Position numbers and translations under genes: made by a program | Shown: positions 1 to 8,836 of the stretch, one piece after another | Layout of the letters: every line of letters begins with the position of its first letter | Position numbering within the stretch: the first letter of the stretch is position 1 | Assembly: GCA_038200275.1 (NCBI GenBank) | Contig: JBBPYC010000055.1 | Span: 1 to 64,000 of the forward strand | Direction of reading: 5' to 3' | Length of the DNA: 64,000 nucleotides | From: JBBPYC01 sp038200275 | GTDB taxonomy: Bacteria; Pseudomonadota; Gammaproteobacteria; Burkholderiales; Burkholderiaceae_C | Notes under the pieces: model-generated | Told to the model about the DNA's origin: nothing | Seen by the model: the letters and a program-made list of their open reading frames with translations, nothing else | The model's database searches: none

Positions 1-2028
1 CGGGTTCACGATGGTGCCGAAGTCGTCCACTGCCGTGAAGCGCTTGACTTCGACTTCGCCGGTGTCGGGATCGATCTCGACTTCGCAGATGTGGGTGCCG
101 GCCGGAAACGTGAAGTTGGTCGGGTCGTAGAACGCGGTCTCATTCAGGCCCGGCTCCAGCGTCGCCAACGGGTAGTTGTGCGGCACGTAGGCGGTCAGCG
201 CGATCTGGCCGAAAGGCAGTTTCTTGTCGGTGCCTTTCACACTGAATTCGCCGTTTTTGAAGTCGATGTCGGCATCAGACGCTTCCATCAAGTGCGCCGC
301 GATCTTCTTGGCCTTGGCTTCGATCTTGTCGAGCGCCTTCATGATCGCGGTGCCGCCGACCGACAGCGAGCGCGAGCCGTAAGTGCCCATTCCGAATGGC
401 ACCCGGCCCGTGTCGCCGTGCACCACGTCGACCGATTCGACCGGGATGCCAAGGCGTGCGGCAACGAGTTGCGAGAATGTCGTCTCATGCCCTTGGCCGT
501 GGCTGTGCGAGCCGGTAAACACTGTGACGCTGCCGGTCGGGTGCACGCGCACTTCTCCGCATTCGAACAGGCCCGCGCGTGCGCCCAACGCGCCCGCAAT
601 ATTGGAAGGCGCCAATCCGCAGGCCTCGATGTAGGTCGAATACCCGATCCCACGCAGCTTGCCTCTGGCCTGGCTTTCTGCCCTGCGCGCATCGAAGCCA
701 GCCACGTCGGCAAGCGCTTTTCCCTTGTCCAGGCAGGCGTCAAAGTCGCCGATGTCGTACTGCAGCGCCACCGGCGTCTGGTACGGAAAGTCTCGGATGA
801 AGTTGCGGCGACGGATCTCGTCTTGCGCCAGGTTCATCTCCCAGCCGCAGCGCGTGACGAGCCGCTCGAGCAAGTAGGTCGCCTCGGGCCGTCCCGCGCC
901 GCGGTAAGCGTCGACCGGCGACGTGTTGGTAAACCACGCGTCGACCTCGATGTGGATCTGCGGCGTGGTGTACTGGCCGGCCATCAGCGTCGCATAGAGG
1001 ATCGTTGGCACGGCGGTCGCGAACGTGGACAAGTAAGCGCCGAGGTTTGCATCCGTGTGCACACGCAGCGCCAGGAACTTGCCGTCTGCATCCATCGCCA
1101 TCTCGGCATGACTCACATGGTCCCGGCCATGCGCATCGGTCAGGAAGGACTCGCTGCGTTCGCAAGTCCACTTGATGCTGCGATTCAACTGCTTGGATGC
1201 CCAGGTGAGCGCGACGTCTTCTGCGTACAAAAATATCTTGGAGCCGAAGCCGCCGCCCACGTCGGGCGCGATCACGCGCACTTTGTGCTCGGGAAGGTTC
1301 AGCACGAACGCGGTCATCAACAGACGTTCGACGTGCGGGTTCTGATTAGACACGTAGAGCGTGTATTCGCCGCTGGCGCGGTCGTACGAGCCGAGCGCAG
1401 CCCGCGGTTCGATCGCGTTCGGCACCAGTCGGTTGTTCACCAGATCGAGCTTCGTGACATGCGCCGCTTTTGCAAACGCTGCATCCACCCCATCCTTGTC
1501 GCCGAGCGACCAGCGGTAGCAATTGTTGTCGGGCGCGGCCTCATGCAGCGGTGCGCCTTTGCCGGCAGCTGCATCGGCCACGTTCACAACCGACGGCAGT
1601 ACGTCGTAGTCGACTTCGATCTTCTCGGCGGCGTCTTTGGCTTGTTCTACGGTATCGGCAACGACCATCGCAACCTGATCGCCGACGTAGCGGACTTTGC
1701 CAATCGCGAGCACCGGATGCGGCGGCTCCTTCATCGGCTCGCCGTTGCTGCCGGTGATCAGCCAGCCGCAGGGCAGCCCGGCCATCTTGCCATCAATATC
1801 GGCGCCCGTGAAGATGCCGCGCACGCCAGGCATGGCTTTGGCCGCCGTGGTGTCGATGCGCTTGATGGCTGCGTGCGCGTGCGGCGAGCGCAGGAACACC
1901 GCATGGCTCTGCGCGGGCATGACCACGTCGTCGGTGTAGCGGCCGGTGCCCGTCAAAAACCGGTCGTCCTCGCGCCGCAGCACGGATTGGCCGATGTACG
2001 GCAAACTGGCAAAGTCGGATGCGCCCAT
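1..2028 (-). CDS. Xanthine dehydrogenase/CoxL-family molybdopterin-binding subunit (form II), 3' end outside window
   Basis: Large catalytic subunit of a molybdenum hydroxylase (xanthine oxidase family), which oxidises a carbonyl or N-heterocyclic substrate at a Mo-MCD cofactor. The visible 676 residues start at ATG 2028 with the family's N-terminal ALDH_ox/Xan-like region (GQSVLRREDDRFLTGTGRY). The active-site loop reads AYRGAGR at residues 374-380; that is the form II signature, whereas true aerobic CO dehydrogenase (form I) has AYxCSFR. Glycine-rich Mo-binding motifs (GGGFGSK, GQGHETTFSQ) are present. The gene runs off the window edge before its stop. It lies 39 nt downstream of the 2Fe-2S subunit, so the two are probably co-transcribed. 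The natural substrate cannot be told from sequence. Confidence 0.93.
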   Translation of the reverse strand, partial: MGASDFASLPYIGQSVLRREDDRFLTGTGRYTDDVVMPAQSHAVFLRSPHAHAAIKRIDTTAAKAMPGVRGIFTGADIDGKMAGLPCGWLITGSNGEPMKEPPHPVLAIGKVRYVGDQVAMVVADTVEQAKDAAEKIEVDYDVLPSVVNVADAAAGKGAPLHEAAPDNNCYRWSLGDKDGVDAAFAKAAHVTKLDLVNNRLVPNAIEPRAALGSYDRASGEYTLYVSNQNPHVERLLMTAFVLNLPEHKVRVIAPDVGGGFGSKIFLYAEDVALTWASKQLNRSIKWTCERSESFLTDAHGRDHVSHAEMAMDADGKFLALRVHTDANLGAYLSTFATAVPTILYATLMAGQYTTPQIHIEVDAWFTNTSPVDAYRGAGRPEATYLLERLVTRCGWEMNLAQDEIRRRNFIRDFPYQTPVALQYDIGDFDACLDKGKALADVAGFDARRAESQARGKLRGIGYSTYIEACGLAPSNIAGALGARAGLFECGEVRVHPTGSVTVFTGSHSHGQGHETTFSQLVAARLGIPVESVDVVHGDTGRVPFGMGTYGSRSLSVGGTAIMKALDKIEAKAKKIAAHLMEASDADIDFKNGEFSVKGTDKKLPFGQIALTAYVPHNYPLATLEPGLNETAFYDPTNFTFPAGTHICEVEIDPDTGEVEVKRFTAVDDFGTIVNP

Positions 2029-2067
2029 GTTGGTTGTCTCTTTATGTATTTATGGAGTGGGTCGCGA

Positions 2068-2562
2068 TCAGGCCGTGGCCTTGGCCGGCTCGGTTGCACC
2101 CGACATATTCGCGGCACCCTGCTTTACGGCTTTGATGATGTTCTGGTAACCCGTGCAGCGGCAGATGTTGCCGTCGAGTTGCTCGCGGATCATCGCGTCG
2201 TCGGCGCCCGGGTGCTGGCGCACCAGGTCGATCGCGCTGATCACCATGCCGGGCGTACAGAAGCCGCATTGCAGGCCGTGGCATTCCTTGAAGGCCGCCT
2301 GCATCGGGTGCATGGTGCCGTCGGCGTCCGCAATGCCTTCGATCGTGATGATCTCGGCGCCTGCCGCCTGCACGGCAAGCATGTTGCAGGACTTGATGGC
2401 CTCACCGTTCAGCATGATGGTGCAGGCGCCGCACTGGGCGGTGTCGCAGCCGACGTGCGTGCCGGTCAGGCGCAAGTTTTCCCGAATTGCATGCACGAGC
2501 AAGGTGTTGGGCGGCACGTCGATCGCGTGCGACTCGCCGTTGACGGTGAACTGGACTTGCAT
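2068..2562 (-). CDS. 2Fe-2S subunit of a CoxS/xanthine dehydrogenase-type molybdenum hydroxylase
   Basis: Small electron-transfer subunit of 164 residues. An N-terminal plant-ferredoxin-like domain carries the Cys cluster CDTAQCGAC followed by a fourth Cys (KSC). A C-terminal four-helix domain carries the second cluster (CGFC...CRCTGY). Such proteins pass electrons from the Mo site to the FAD subunit. I start at ATG 2562 (MQVQFTVNGE), where family homology begins, although the frame is open upstream. It precedes the large subunit by 39 nt. The FAD-binding (CoxM) subunit usual in this family is not upstream; it may lie beyond the window edge. Confidence 0.93.
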   Translation of the reverse strand: MQVQFTVNGESHAIDVPPNTLLVHAIRENLRLTGTHVGCDTAQCGACTIMLNGEAIKSCNMLAVQAAGAEIITIEGIADADGTMHPMQAAFKECHGLQCGFCTPGMVISAIDLVRQHPGADDAMIREQLDGNICRCTGYQNIIKAVKQGAANMSGATEPAKATA

Positions 2563-3057
2563 AGTGATCGGGTCTCCGAAAGCGCGTGGATGAATCTGAG
2601 TCCGCTGCTGCTGGGTGCATTTGCGCCGCACCGGCGGGTTTGCCCGACGCACACGCCTGCAACAGATGCGAGCCATTGTGCGCAACATCGCCCGGCTTTG
2701 CCAGCACGGCACCATCGGCAACGCTTGGGGTATTCCCGCGCTTAAGCGGTTCAAGCTGCATCAAACGTCTCGCTCATCAATCGGCTTTTTTTTAAGAAAA
2801 ATATGCCAAAAGCGCTTGCATTCTCTTCATAGTTTGCTACTTAAAACGTAGCAATCAGCTTTTAGCGCCTGCAGCTGCGGAAATCGCTGTAAGCGCTTGC
2901 AATAACAGCCGCAGCGGGAGCTGTGCCACGCCACAGACATGAGCGTCGCGGTCGTCGTCACCTTAAGCGTGCTGGTGCGCGTGATTGCAGCGCCTTTCGA
3001 GCAGACCAGCAACCACGAGACGCAGGACGCAAGCGTCCAATTGATCCATCGCAAAGC
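2563..3057. other. AT-richer non-coding stretch with a small hairpin
   Basis: No gene is supported here. Around 2790-2910 the sequence is unusually AT-rich for the window and contains a hairpin (see 2834-2854) plus two copies of AAGCGCTTGCA about 80 nt apart. Mini-repeats with TAGC cores are common between genes of Comamonadaceae; the assignment is from memory of that family. Confidence 0.4.
2834..2854. repeat. Perfect 7-bp inverted repeat (TTGCTAC/GTAGCAA)
   Basis: TTGCTAC at 2834-2840 pairs with GTAGCAA at 2848-2854 across a 7-nt loop. It lies upstream of the 2Fe-2S subunit gene. It may be a mini-repeat element rather than an operator. Confidence 0.4.
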
Positions 3058-3236
3058 CGCAGACGCATCAACGACGACCGACCAGATCGCCAACGCAGTG
3101 TCCGTCGGCATCAACGCGATCAAGCCTTATGTGCAGTTTTTCGAAAGCGGCCAACTGGTGCCGGGAGCGATCACCGGCACAACGCGCTTGCCACTGATGC
3201 CGGACGTGCCGACTGTGGTTGAACTGGCTCAGCTCA
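3058..3236 (+). pseudogene. Remnant of a Bug/TctC-type solute-binding protein
   Basis: The translated stretch (INAIKPYVQFFESGQL, AITGTTRLPLMPDVPTVVEL) matches the conserved C-terminal part of Bug family periplasmic receptors of tripartite tricarboxylate transporters, typically 'I..IKSGKLRALAVTG..R.P.LPDVPTVAE'. Only about 60 residues are recognisable. There is no signal peptide, no N-terminal lobe, and the downstream residues are unrelated. It is best read as a decayed fragment; the surrounding open frame (2939-3526) is not a credible gene. Confidence 0.42.
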
Positions 3237-3341
3237 GACACGTTCTTGAAAACTTCTTGGGCCTGACCGAGCTGTGCGAGCTGCCGGCAGTCAAACCGGC
3301 TGGCGTCAAGCGTCAACCGTCAAGTTGCCGCCGCCGATCGA

Positions 3342-3647
3342 TCAGGATTCGGGCAGATGCATTGAGTCCGATGCGCCATCCGATTGCTCCGAATCCTTGC
3401 CTGAGACCAGCGAGCGATCGTTCAGGGCCTGCCCGTTCATCGGATCGCGTGGAATCACGGCCTCGGGCGACGTGGTGGACTGGACCTTTTTTGCCACGCC
3501 AGTCTTTGCATCGTGGCTTTCCGTAGGCAGATCATCGGCAGCGGCTTCTTGCGCAACGCGCTCAGCTTCTTCCGGTGAACGAGCGTCCGGATGCGGATTG
3601 TCAGTTGGGGACTCTTGGTTCAAATGGCGGGGTTGGGGGTTGGTCAT
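3342..3647 (-). CDS. Hypothetical small hydrophilic, probably disordered protein
   Basis: A 101-residue product starting MTNPQPRH, very rich in Asp, Glu, Ser, Pro and Ala, with no hydrophobic segment and no recognisable domain (SPEEAERVAQEAAADDLP near the N-terminus). It is probably cytosolic and unfolded. A start six codons upstream (3665) is possible. It lies downstream of the alcohol dehydrogenase on the same strand. I do not recognise it; coding status rests on the open frame and a protein-like acidic composition. Confidence 0.5.
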   Translation of the reverse strand: MTNPQPRHLNQESPTDNPHPDARSPEEAERVAQEAAADDLPTESHDAKTGVAKKVQSTTSPEAVIPRDPMNGQALNDRSLVSGKDSEQSDGASDSMHLPES

Positions 3648-3735
3648 CGCCTGCGCGTTCCTCATCGATGTCGTTGTAAAAACAATCTTATCCAGGCGCC
3701 GAACAAATCGAACGCCCGTTCGAACGGCAAATGCA

Positions 3736-4903
3736 TCAGACGGTCAGCACCACCTTGCGGCAATCTTCTTCCTTGTCGTTGAAAATTTGATAGCCGCGCG
3801 CGGCGTCGGCCAGTGGCATGCGGTGCGTAATGATCGCTTCCGGCTTCAACTTGCCGTTGTAGATTTTGTCGAGCAATTCGGGCATGAAGCGCTGCGTGTG
3901 GGTTTGGCCCATCTTGAAGGTCAGGCCTTTCTCAAATGCATCGCCGAACAGAAACCCGTGAATCCAGCCCGCGTAGACGCCTGGCACGCTCACGATGCCG
4001 CCGCGCTGCGTGGCGGCCATGGTCTGGCGGATCGCCGCGCCGCTCGACCCTTCGATCTTCAATGTCGCCAAGGTGGTGTCGACCAGGCTGTCCTTGGCTT
4101 CAAAGCCCACCACGTCGATCGATGCATCCGCGCCGCGTGAGCCGGTCGCCTCCATGATGCGCTCGGCCGGGTCGTCGTCGTTGCTGAAATCGATCGGCTC
4201 GACGCCATAAGCGGACACTGCGTAGTCGAGCCGGTACTTGTGCTGGTCCACCATGAAGATGCGCTCGGCGCCCAGCAGTCGCGCAGACGCTGCAGCCATC
4301 AGCCCGACCGGGCCGGCGCCGAAGATCGCCACGCTGGAGCCGGGCACGATGTCGGCATTCACGGCCGCTTGCCAGCCGGTCGGCAGGATGTCGGACAAAA
4401 AAAGTATCCGTTCGTCCGACAACGTCGAGTCGGGTATCACAAGCGGCCCGGTGCTCGCTTTCGGCGCCCGCACCAGTTCGGCCTGGCCGCCCGCATAGCC
4501 CCCCGTACAGATGGCTGTAGCCAAACAGCCCTGCCGCAGGCCGCGTATCGTTCTTGTTGACGATCGCGCCGCGCCCGGGATTGGTCGTCTCACACGCCGC
4601 GAACAGCTGGCGATTGCAAAAAAAGCATTCGCCGCAGGAGATCGTGAACGGCACTACCACTCGGTCCCCGCGCCTGAGCTTCGTCACGCCCGTGCCGACG
4701 TCTTCCACGATGCCCATGAACTCATGCCCCAGCACATCGCCCGACTCCATCCCCGGAATCTTGCCGCAATAGATGTGCAGGTCCGAGCCGCAGATCGCCG
4801 TGGCCGTCACACGCAGCAAGATGTCGTCGGGCTGGGTCAGCACGGGGTCGGGAACGGATTCAACGCGAACGTCCTTCGATCCGTGATAGGTCAAGGCTTT
4901 CAA
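3736..4903 (-). pseudogene. Zinc-dependent alcohol dehydrogenase (formaldehyde dehydrogenase-like), frameshifted
   Basis: Medium-chain Zn dehydrogenase of about 388 residues if the frame is repaired. It begins at TTG 4903 (KALTYHGSKDVR), with the Shine-Dalgarno GAGGAG 7 nt upstream. The N-terminal part has the catalytic zinc site (ICGSDLH, GHEFMG) and structural-zinc cysteines (CGECFFCNRQLFAAC). The C-terminal part has the Rossmann motif GAGPVGLMAA and the sequence to the stop at 3736. The halves are in different frames. A run of six C (plus strand 4499-4504) encodes YGG then shifts; five would restore YGGYAGGQAELV. It is either a real null allele or a homopolymer base error. The fold is that of GSH-independent formaldehyde dehydrogenases and related alcohol dehydrogenases; the substrate is unknown. 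Confidence 0.85.
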
Positions 4904-4916
4904 TTTGGCGCTCCTC
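4904..4916 (-). promoter_or_regulatory. Ribosome binding site selecting the TTG start of the alcohol dehydrogenase
   Basis: GAGGAG (plus-strand CTCCTC 4911-4916) lies 7 nt before TTG 4903. No ATG in frame gives a better start: the next family-consistent residues begin KALTYHG. Confidence 0.6.
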
Positions 4917-5040
4917 GGCGGCAGGCAAATGGTGATAGTGGGTTTCGCTATTCCGTTGGCAAGTCCAATGCCCACAGAAGGCTCGCAAAATGGGTGGCAA
5001 TGAAACCCAAACAGCGGGACCGCGCGCCCCACCCCCCGTC

Positions 5041-5931
5041 ATGACACAGCCATCGCCCGACTTCACTCGCCCGATCCAGACCGTAGAAGATGCCGCTGCG
5101 CTGGCGGCCTGTGCTGCCCGCGTGGAGACACCCTGCGGCGATGTGCAATCGATGGTCTGGCATATCTGGGGCGAAGGCGCGCCCGTCGTGCTGTTGCACG
5201 GCGGCGCCGGAAGCTGGAACCACTGGGTGCGCAACATTGGGTCTCTGGTGGCAGCGGGCCGTCGGGTGTTGGTGCCCGACCTGCCCGGATTCGGTGACTC
5301 GGCGCGCGCACCGGCAGCGCGCGATGCGGATGCCCTGCCGCCCTGGGTCGAGCGCGGGCTGATCGAACTGATCGGGCCGGCCGACTGCGACGTGGTGGGT
5401 TTTTCGTTCGGCGGCATGGTTGCAGGATTGTTGGCGGCTCAGTGGCCAGCGCGCGTGCGGCGGCTGGTACTGGTGGGCGCACCGGCGCTCGTGGCGGACC
5501 CCGAACGACAACTCGGGCTCAAGGCGTGGCGGCATCTGCCCGAAGGGACAGCGCGCATTGGGGTGATCGCGCACAACCTCGGACAACTGATGCTTGCGCA
5601 CGAAGCGTCCGTGCATGACGGATTGGCGCTGCCGCTGCATACAGCAAATCTTGAACGCGACCGCATGCAGCGCCGCTCCCTGTCCAAGACCGACGTGCTG
5701 CTGCGCACGTTGCGGCAACTCGACTGCCCTGTGTTCGGTATCTGGGGCGAGCGCGATGCGCTGTACCGCGATCGCATCGACGTGATCGGCCCGGCACTGG
5801 CGCAGGCGCCGCTGTTTCAGTCGCTCGCGTTGGTTCCCAACGCAGGTCACTGGGTGCAGTACGAGGCGGCGGCGGCGTTCAATGCGGCATTGCGGGATGC
5901 GCTTTCAACGGTGCCGGTCGGGATGGCTTGA
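5041..5931 (+). CDS. Alpha/beta-hydrolase fold protein
   Basis: Serine hydrolase of 296 residues from ATG 5041 (MTQPSPDF); an upstream in-frame ATG at 4990 would add 17 unlikely residues. The family order is complete: oxyanion-hole strand VLLHGGAGSWNHW, nucleophile elbow GFSFGG (Ser122), acid in GERDALY (Asp239), and histidine in NAGHWVQYE (His270). It has no signal peptide, so it is cytosolic. It is transcribed divergently from the alcohol dehydrogenase with about 140 bp between starts. Similar proteins act in aromatic or ester degradation, but the substrate cannot be assigned. Confidence 0.88.
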   Translation: MTQPSPDFTRPIQTVEDAAALAACAARVETPCGDVQSMVWHIWGEGAPVVLLHGGAGSWNHWVRNIGSLVAAGRRVLVPDLPGFGDSARAPAARDADALPPWVERGLIELIGPADCDVVGFSFGGMVAGLLAAQWPARVRRLVLVGAPALVADPERQLGLKAWRHLPEGTARIGVIAHNLGQLMLAHEASVHDGLALPLHTANLERDRMQRRSLSKTDVLLRTLRQLDCPVFGIWGERDALYRDRIDVIGPALAQAPLFQSLALVPNAGHWVQYEAAAAFNAALRDALSTVPVGMA

Positions 5932-6069
5932 CACCATGCCGCTTCGAAACGCATCGCTTCAGACAAATACGTGCTGACTGCTTTAAAGTGATCCGCATGC
6001 CGATCGGCCGGCAGCTTGCCACCGACCTTGCGCAATTGCGCGCCCATCTGACATAACGAAAACCACCGC

Positions 6070-6945
6070 ATGAGCGACACCACCCCCTACACCCCGCCCG
6101 AAGTCTGGACTTGGGACAAGGAAAGCGGCGGCAAGTTCGCCAGCATCAACCGACCCATCGCTGGCGCCACGCACGACAAGGAACTGCCCATCGGCAAGCA
6201 CCCGATGCAGTTGTATTCGATGGCGACACCGAACGGGGTGAAGGTCACCGTCCTGCTTGAAGAGCTGCTGGCGGCCGGGCACAGCGGCGCCGAGTACGAC
6301 GCGTGGCTGATCAAGATCGGTGACGGGGATCAATTCGGCAGCGGCTTCGTGGGCGTGAATCCCAACTCCAAGATTCCCGCGCTGATGGACCACAGCGGCG
6401 CACAGCCGATTCGCATCTTCGAGTCCGGCGCGATCCTGGTGCACCTGGCCGAGAAATTCGGTGCCTTCCTGCCGACTGAAGTTGGCAAGCGGGCCGAATG
6501 CCTGTCGTGGCTGTTCTGGCAAATGGGCAGCGCGCCGTATCTGGGCGGCGGCTTTGGGCATTTCTATGCATACGCGCCCTTCAAGATGGAGTATCCGATC
6601 AACCGTTTTGCGATGGAAGTCAAGCGCCAGCTCGACGTGCTGGACCAGCGGCTGGCGGACCACGAATTCCTTGGCGGCGCCGATTACACGATCGCCGACA
6701 TCGCAGTCTGGCCATGGTACGGTGGGCTGGTCAAAGGCGTGCTGTATGAAGCGGGCAAATTCCTGTCTGTGCAGGAATACAAGCACGTCCAGCGCTGGGC
6801 CGAGCAGATCGCCAAGCGCCCAGCCGTGCAGCGCGGGCGCATGGTGAATCGCACATTTGGGGAACTGTCGAGCCAGTTGCACGAGCGGCACGACTCAGGC
6901 GATTTCGACACCAAGACACAGGACAAGGTGCAACAAGAGGCGTGA
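6070..6945 (+). CDS. yghU: YghU-type glutathione S-transferase family protein (GSH-dependent disulfide-bond oxidoreductase)
   Basis: A 291-residue member of the nu-class/YghU branch, which binds two glutathione molecules and has disulfide-bond reductase activity in E. coli. It has the N-terminal extension typical of YghU (PPEVWTWDK, FASINRPIAGATHDKELP), then a thioredoxin-fold domain (QLYSMATPNGVKVTVLLEE, NPNSKIPAL, ESGAILVHLAEK) and the all-helical C-terminal domain (GADYTIADIAVWPWYG). Its 3' end converges on, and slightly overlaps, the degraded lipoprotein gene on the opposite strand. It looks intact. Confidence 0.93.
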   Translation: MSDTTPYTPPEVWTWDKESGGKFASINRPIAGATHDKELPIGKHPMQLYSMATPNGVKVTVLLEELLAAGHSGAEYDAWLIKIGDGDQFGSGFVGVNPNSKIPALMDHSGAQPIRIFESGAILVHLAEKFGAFLPTEVGKRAECLSWLFWQMGSAPYLGGGFGHFYAYAPFKMEYPINRFAMEVKRQLDVLDQRLADHEFLGGADYTIADIAVWPWYGGLVKGVLYEAGKFLSVQEYKHVQRWAEQIAKRPAVQRGRMVNRTFGELSSQLHERHDSGDFDTKTQDKVQQEA

Positions 6946-7922
6946 AGTAAGCGGGTTGTACTGCGGCAGCAGCGGGCGCGTGTTGGTGTCTACCAGTACC
7001 AGCAACCATCCCAAGTTGCCCTGACCCTGACCAATGAAAGTTGCGGCAGGCACGGCACCACTACTTGTTCTTGTGACGTTGCGGTTGCCGAAAGTCGGGT
7101 CGATCTCACCCAACGCGAGCAGTACCGAATAACCATCGGCGGCTGTCGCGACCGCCGCCATTCGCAGCGTCGGGTACTTCTTCTGCGGGCTGTTGCGGCT
7201 ACTGATGTAGGTGACGGTGTTGAGCAGCGTCCACAGGCTTGTGCCGGTGTAGGTGCCACCAGCGACCGTCAGGGTCGTCGTTGGGAGCGCCTTCAAGATC
7301 GCGACGTCGAAGCGCATCGACGGATCCACTGCGCCGTACACGGTAACACCGCTCGTCGCACCGCCGATTTCGGACGGCGCTGGCGCAGCGGGCGGCGGAG
7401 CACGCCATTCAAGCTGGACCAGGTTCGACATATGGCGGCTGCCGCGCCGATCGCTGGGCACCGTCAACAACAGCGGCCCTTCTTGTTCACTCAGTGCCGA
7501 GACGGCGCCAGAGCGAGTCTCGTCATAGGCGACGAGGCTTTGCTTGTTGGCAATCGCTGGGTTGAGTTCGCCCTAAGAAAAAGCGCGACTTGGTGACCGT
7601 CCACGCCCGTCGCCAACAGGTGGCGGTTCAGCAGGTCGCCATTTTTGGCCGGATCGAATGCAAAACCAAGACCACCGAGTAGCGACCACTTGCTGATGCG
7701 GGTATGGCTGTGGGTCTTTGTTGCGTTGTGGGCGCCACGGACACAGCTGAGGGTCTGCATGATGGCTGGCTGTTCACGAATCTAAGCAATTGCAAGGTCG
7801 GCCGAGCGTTCCAGGGCGCCGCCGCGGACCCACGATGCCTTGTCGGCGCTGTCGCTGCCATCGGCACATGCGGTCAGTGCGAAAAGTAGACCGCTCACGA
7901 CAGCTGCGACGGCGAGTCTCAT
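6895..7922 (-). pseudogene. Two-domain secreted lipoprotein, probably molybdopterin-oxidoreductase-like fold; broken by a stop and a frameshift
   Basis: The start at ATG 7922 gives a lipoprotein signal (MRLAVAAVVSGLLFALTAC). The frame then meets TAG at 7782-7784 but continues in the same frame (QTLSCV... SKWSLLGGLGF... GVDGHQVAL). A frameshift near 7570-7580 moves it into the frame reading ELNPAIANKQ, then LLTVPSDRRGSRHMSNL. A second copy of the same domain follows (GVTVYGAV, TYTGTSLWTLL, DGYSVLLALGEIDP) and degenerates near 6950. The pattern TGTSLW.LL...DGY.V..SLGE..P...R.VSNL is found in small secreted domains resembling the sulfite oxidase Moco fold; that link is from memory. It sits directly after modA, suggesting a former partner of Mo/W uptake. 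Confidence 0.6.
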
Positions 7923-7966
7923 CACGATGGCTTCAGTCGGAAAAAATGTGGGTGGGTACGAAAACT

Positions 7967-8836
7967 TCAAGGTGCCTTGAAGCCTGCCTCGCGAAGTGCG
8001 ACTTGCCCAGGGCCATCGACCAACGCGTTGGCGAAGACCGTCGCATCGGTTGGTGCGCCTGCACGCACAGCCACGCCGTAGTCGGCACCGACGTTGACCG
8101 CGGCTGGCAGGTCAATCACCTGCAATTCAGGTTGCTGCAGGTGCGCGGCTGCGGCATTGGTGCAATAGGTCAGGAACAGATCGGCTCGGCCATCGGCCAC
8201 AAGCTGTCCATAGACACTGCGACCGGCCGGCGGCGCGGGCGAATTTGGTCCGCCGGTCAACTGCAGTGCCTTGGCGGCCAGTTGCCGGGCCGACCCAACG
8301 GGGCCAGCGCCGGTTGTCTCGATCTGCTCGAACACCTCGAACGCATAGTCGCCTGAAGGGTCGGCCTTCGGCGTCGACGTGCCGAGCTTGATGGCTGGAT
8401 CAAGCAAGGTTGCAACCAGTGTGTCTGGTTTCACGACGAAGTCGGCGCGCGCGAGTCCGCAGAGCTCATTGCGCGCGAAGCGCCGAGTCGCGCCGAACTC
8501 ACCGGTCGCGCTCAGGCGCTGCGGGTGCGCCATATTGGCCGATGCGAACACGTCGGCTGGCGCGCCGGCTTCGATGCGCTCGCGCAGCAGACCGGAAGCG
8601 CCGAAGGTCAGCGCCACCGTCACGTGCGGATGCGCCGTCTCAAACGCCTTGGCCGCTGAAGTCATCGGCGCACGCAGACTGCCTGCAGCAAACACGTGCA
8701 ACGTGATCTGCGGCGCAGGCGATTGGGTTTGCTGTGATCGGGCTGAAGTCACAGGCAACGCCATACAGAGCAGCGCGGTCGCACCAACGATCCATGCCTG
8801 CGTGCAGACACCATCAAGTCGTGCACGTCGATTCAC
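7967..8836 (-). CDS. modA: Molybdate ABC transporter periplasmic binding protein (ModA-like)
   Basis: A 289-residue periplasmic receptor for molybdate or tungstate. It has an N-terminal signal segment (AWIVGATALLCMALPVTSARS), then the ModA pattern: oxyanion-binding Ser in FAAGSLRAPM, the second site FGASGLLRERIEAGAPADVFASA, and the C-terminal DYGVAVRAG region. Its ATG overlaps the tupA stop by 4 nt (ATGA at 8833-8836), so it is the last gene of the tupB-tupC-tupA-modA operon. No ModB/ModC pair is nearby. It could share the Tup permease, or the modBC genes may be elsewhere. Confidence 0.88.
   Translation of the reverse strand: MNRRARLDGVCTQAWIVGATALLCMALPVTSARSQQTQSPAPQITLHVFAAGSLRAPMTSAAKAFETAHPHVTVALTFGASGLLRERIEAGAPADVFASANMAHPQRLSATGEFGATRRFARNELCGLARADFVVKPDTLVATLLDPAIKLGTSTPKADPSGDYAFEVFEQIETTGAGPVGSARQLAAKALQLTGGPNSPAPPAGRSVYGQLVADGRADLFLTYCTNAAAAHLQQPELQVIDLPAAVNVGADYGVAVRAGAPTDATVFANALVDGPGQVALREAGFKAP

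Noticed and set aside
91..2745. 884-codon open frame on the plus strand
   Set aside because: It is antisense to the molybdenum hydroxylase genes; the product is Arg/His/Val-rich with no domain, a usual shadow in GC-rich DNA.
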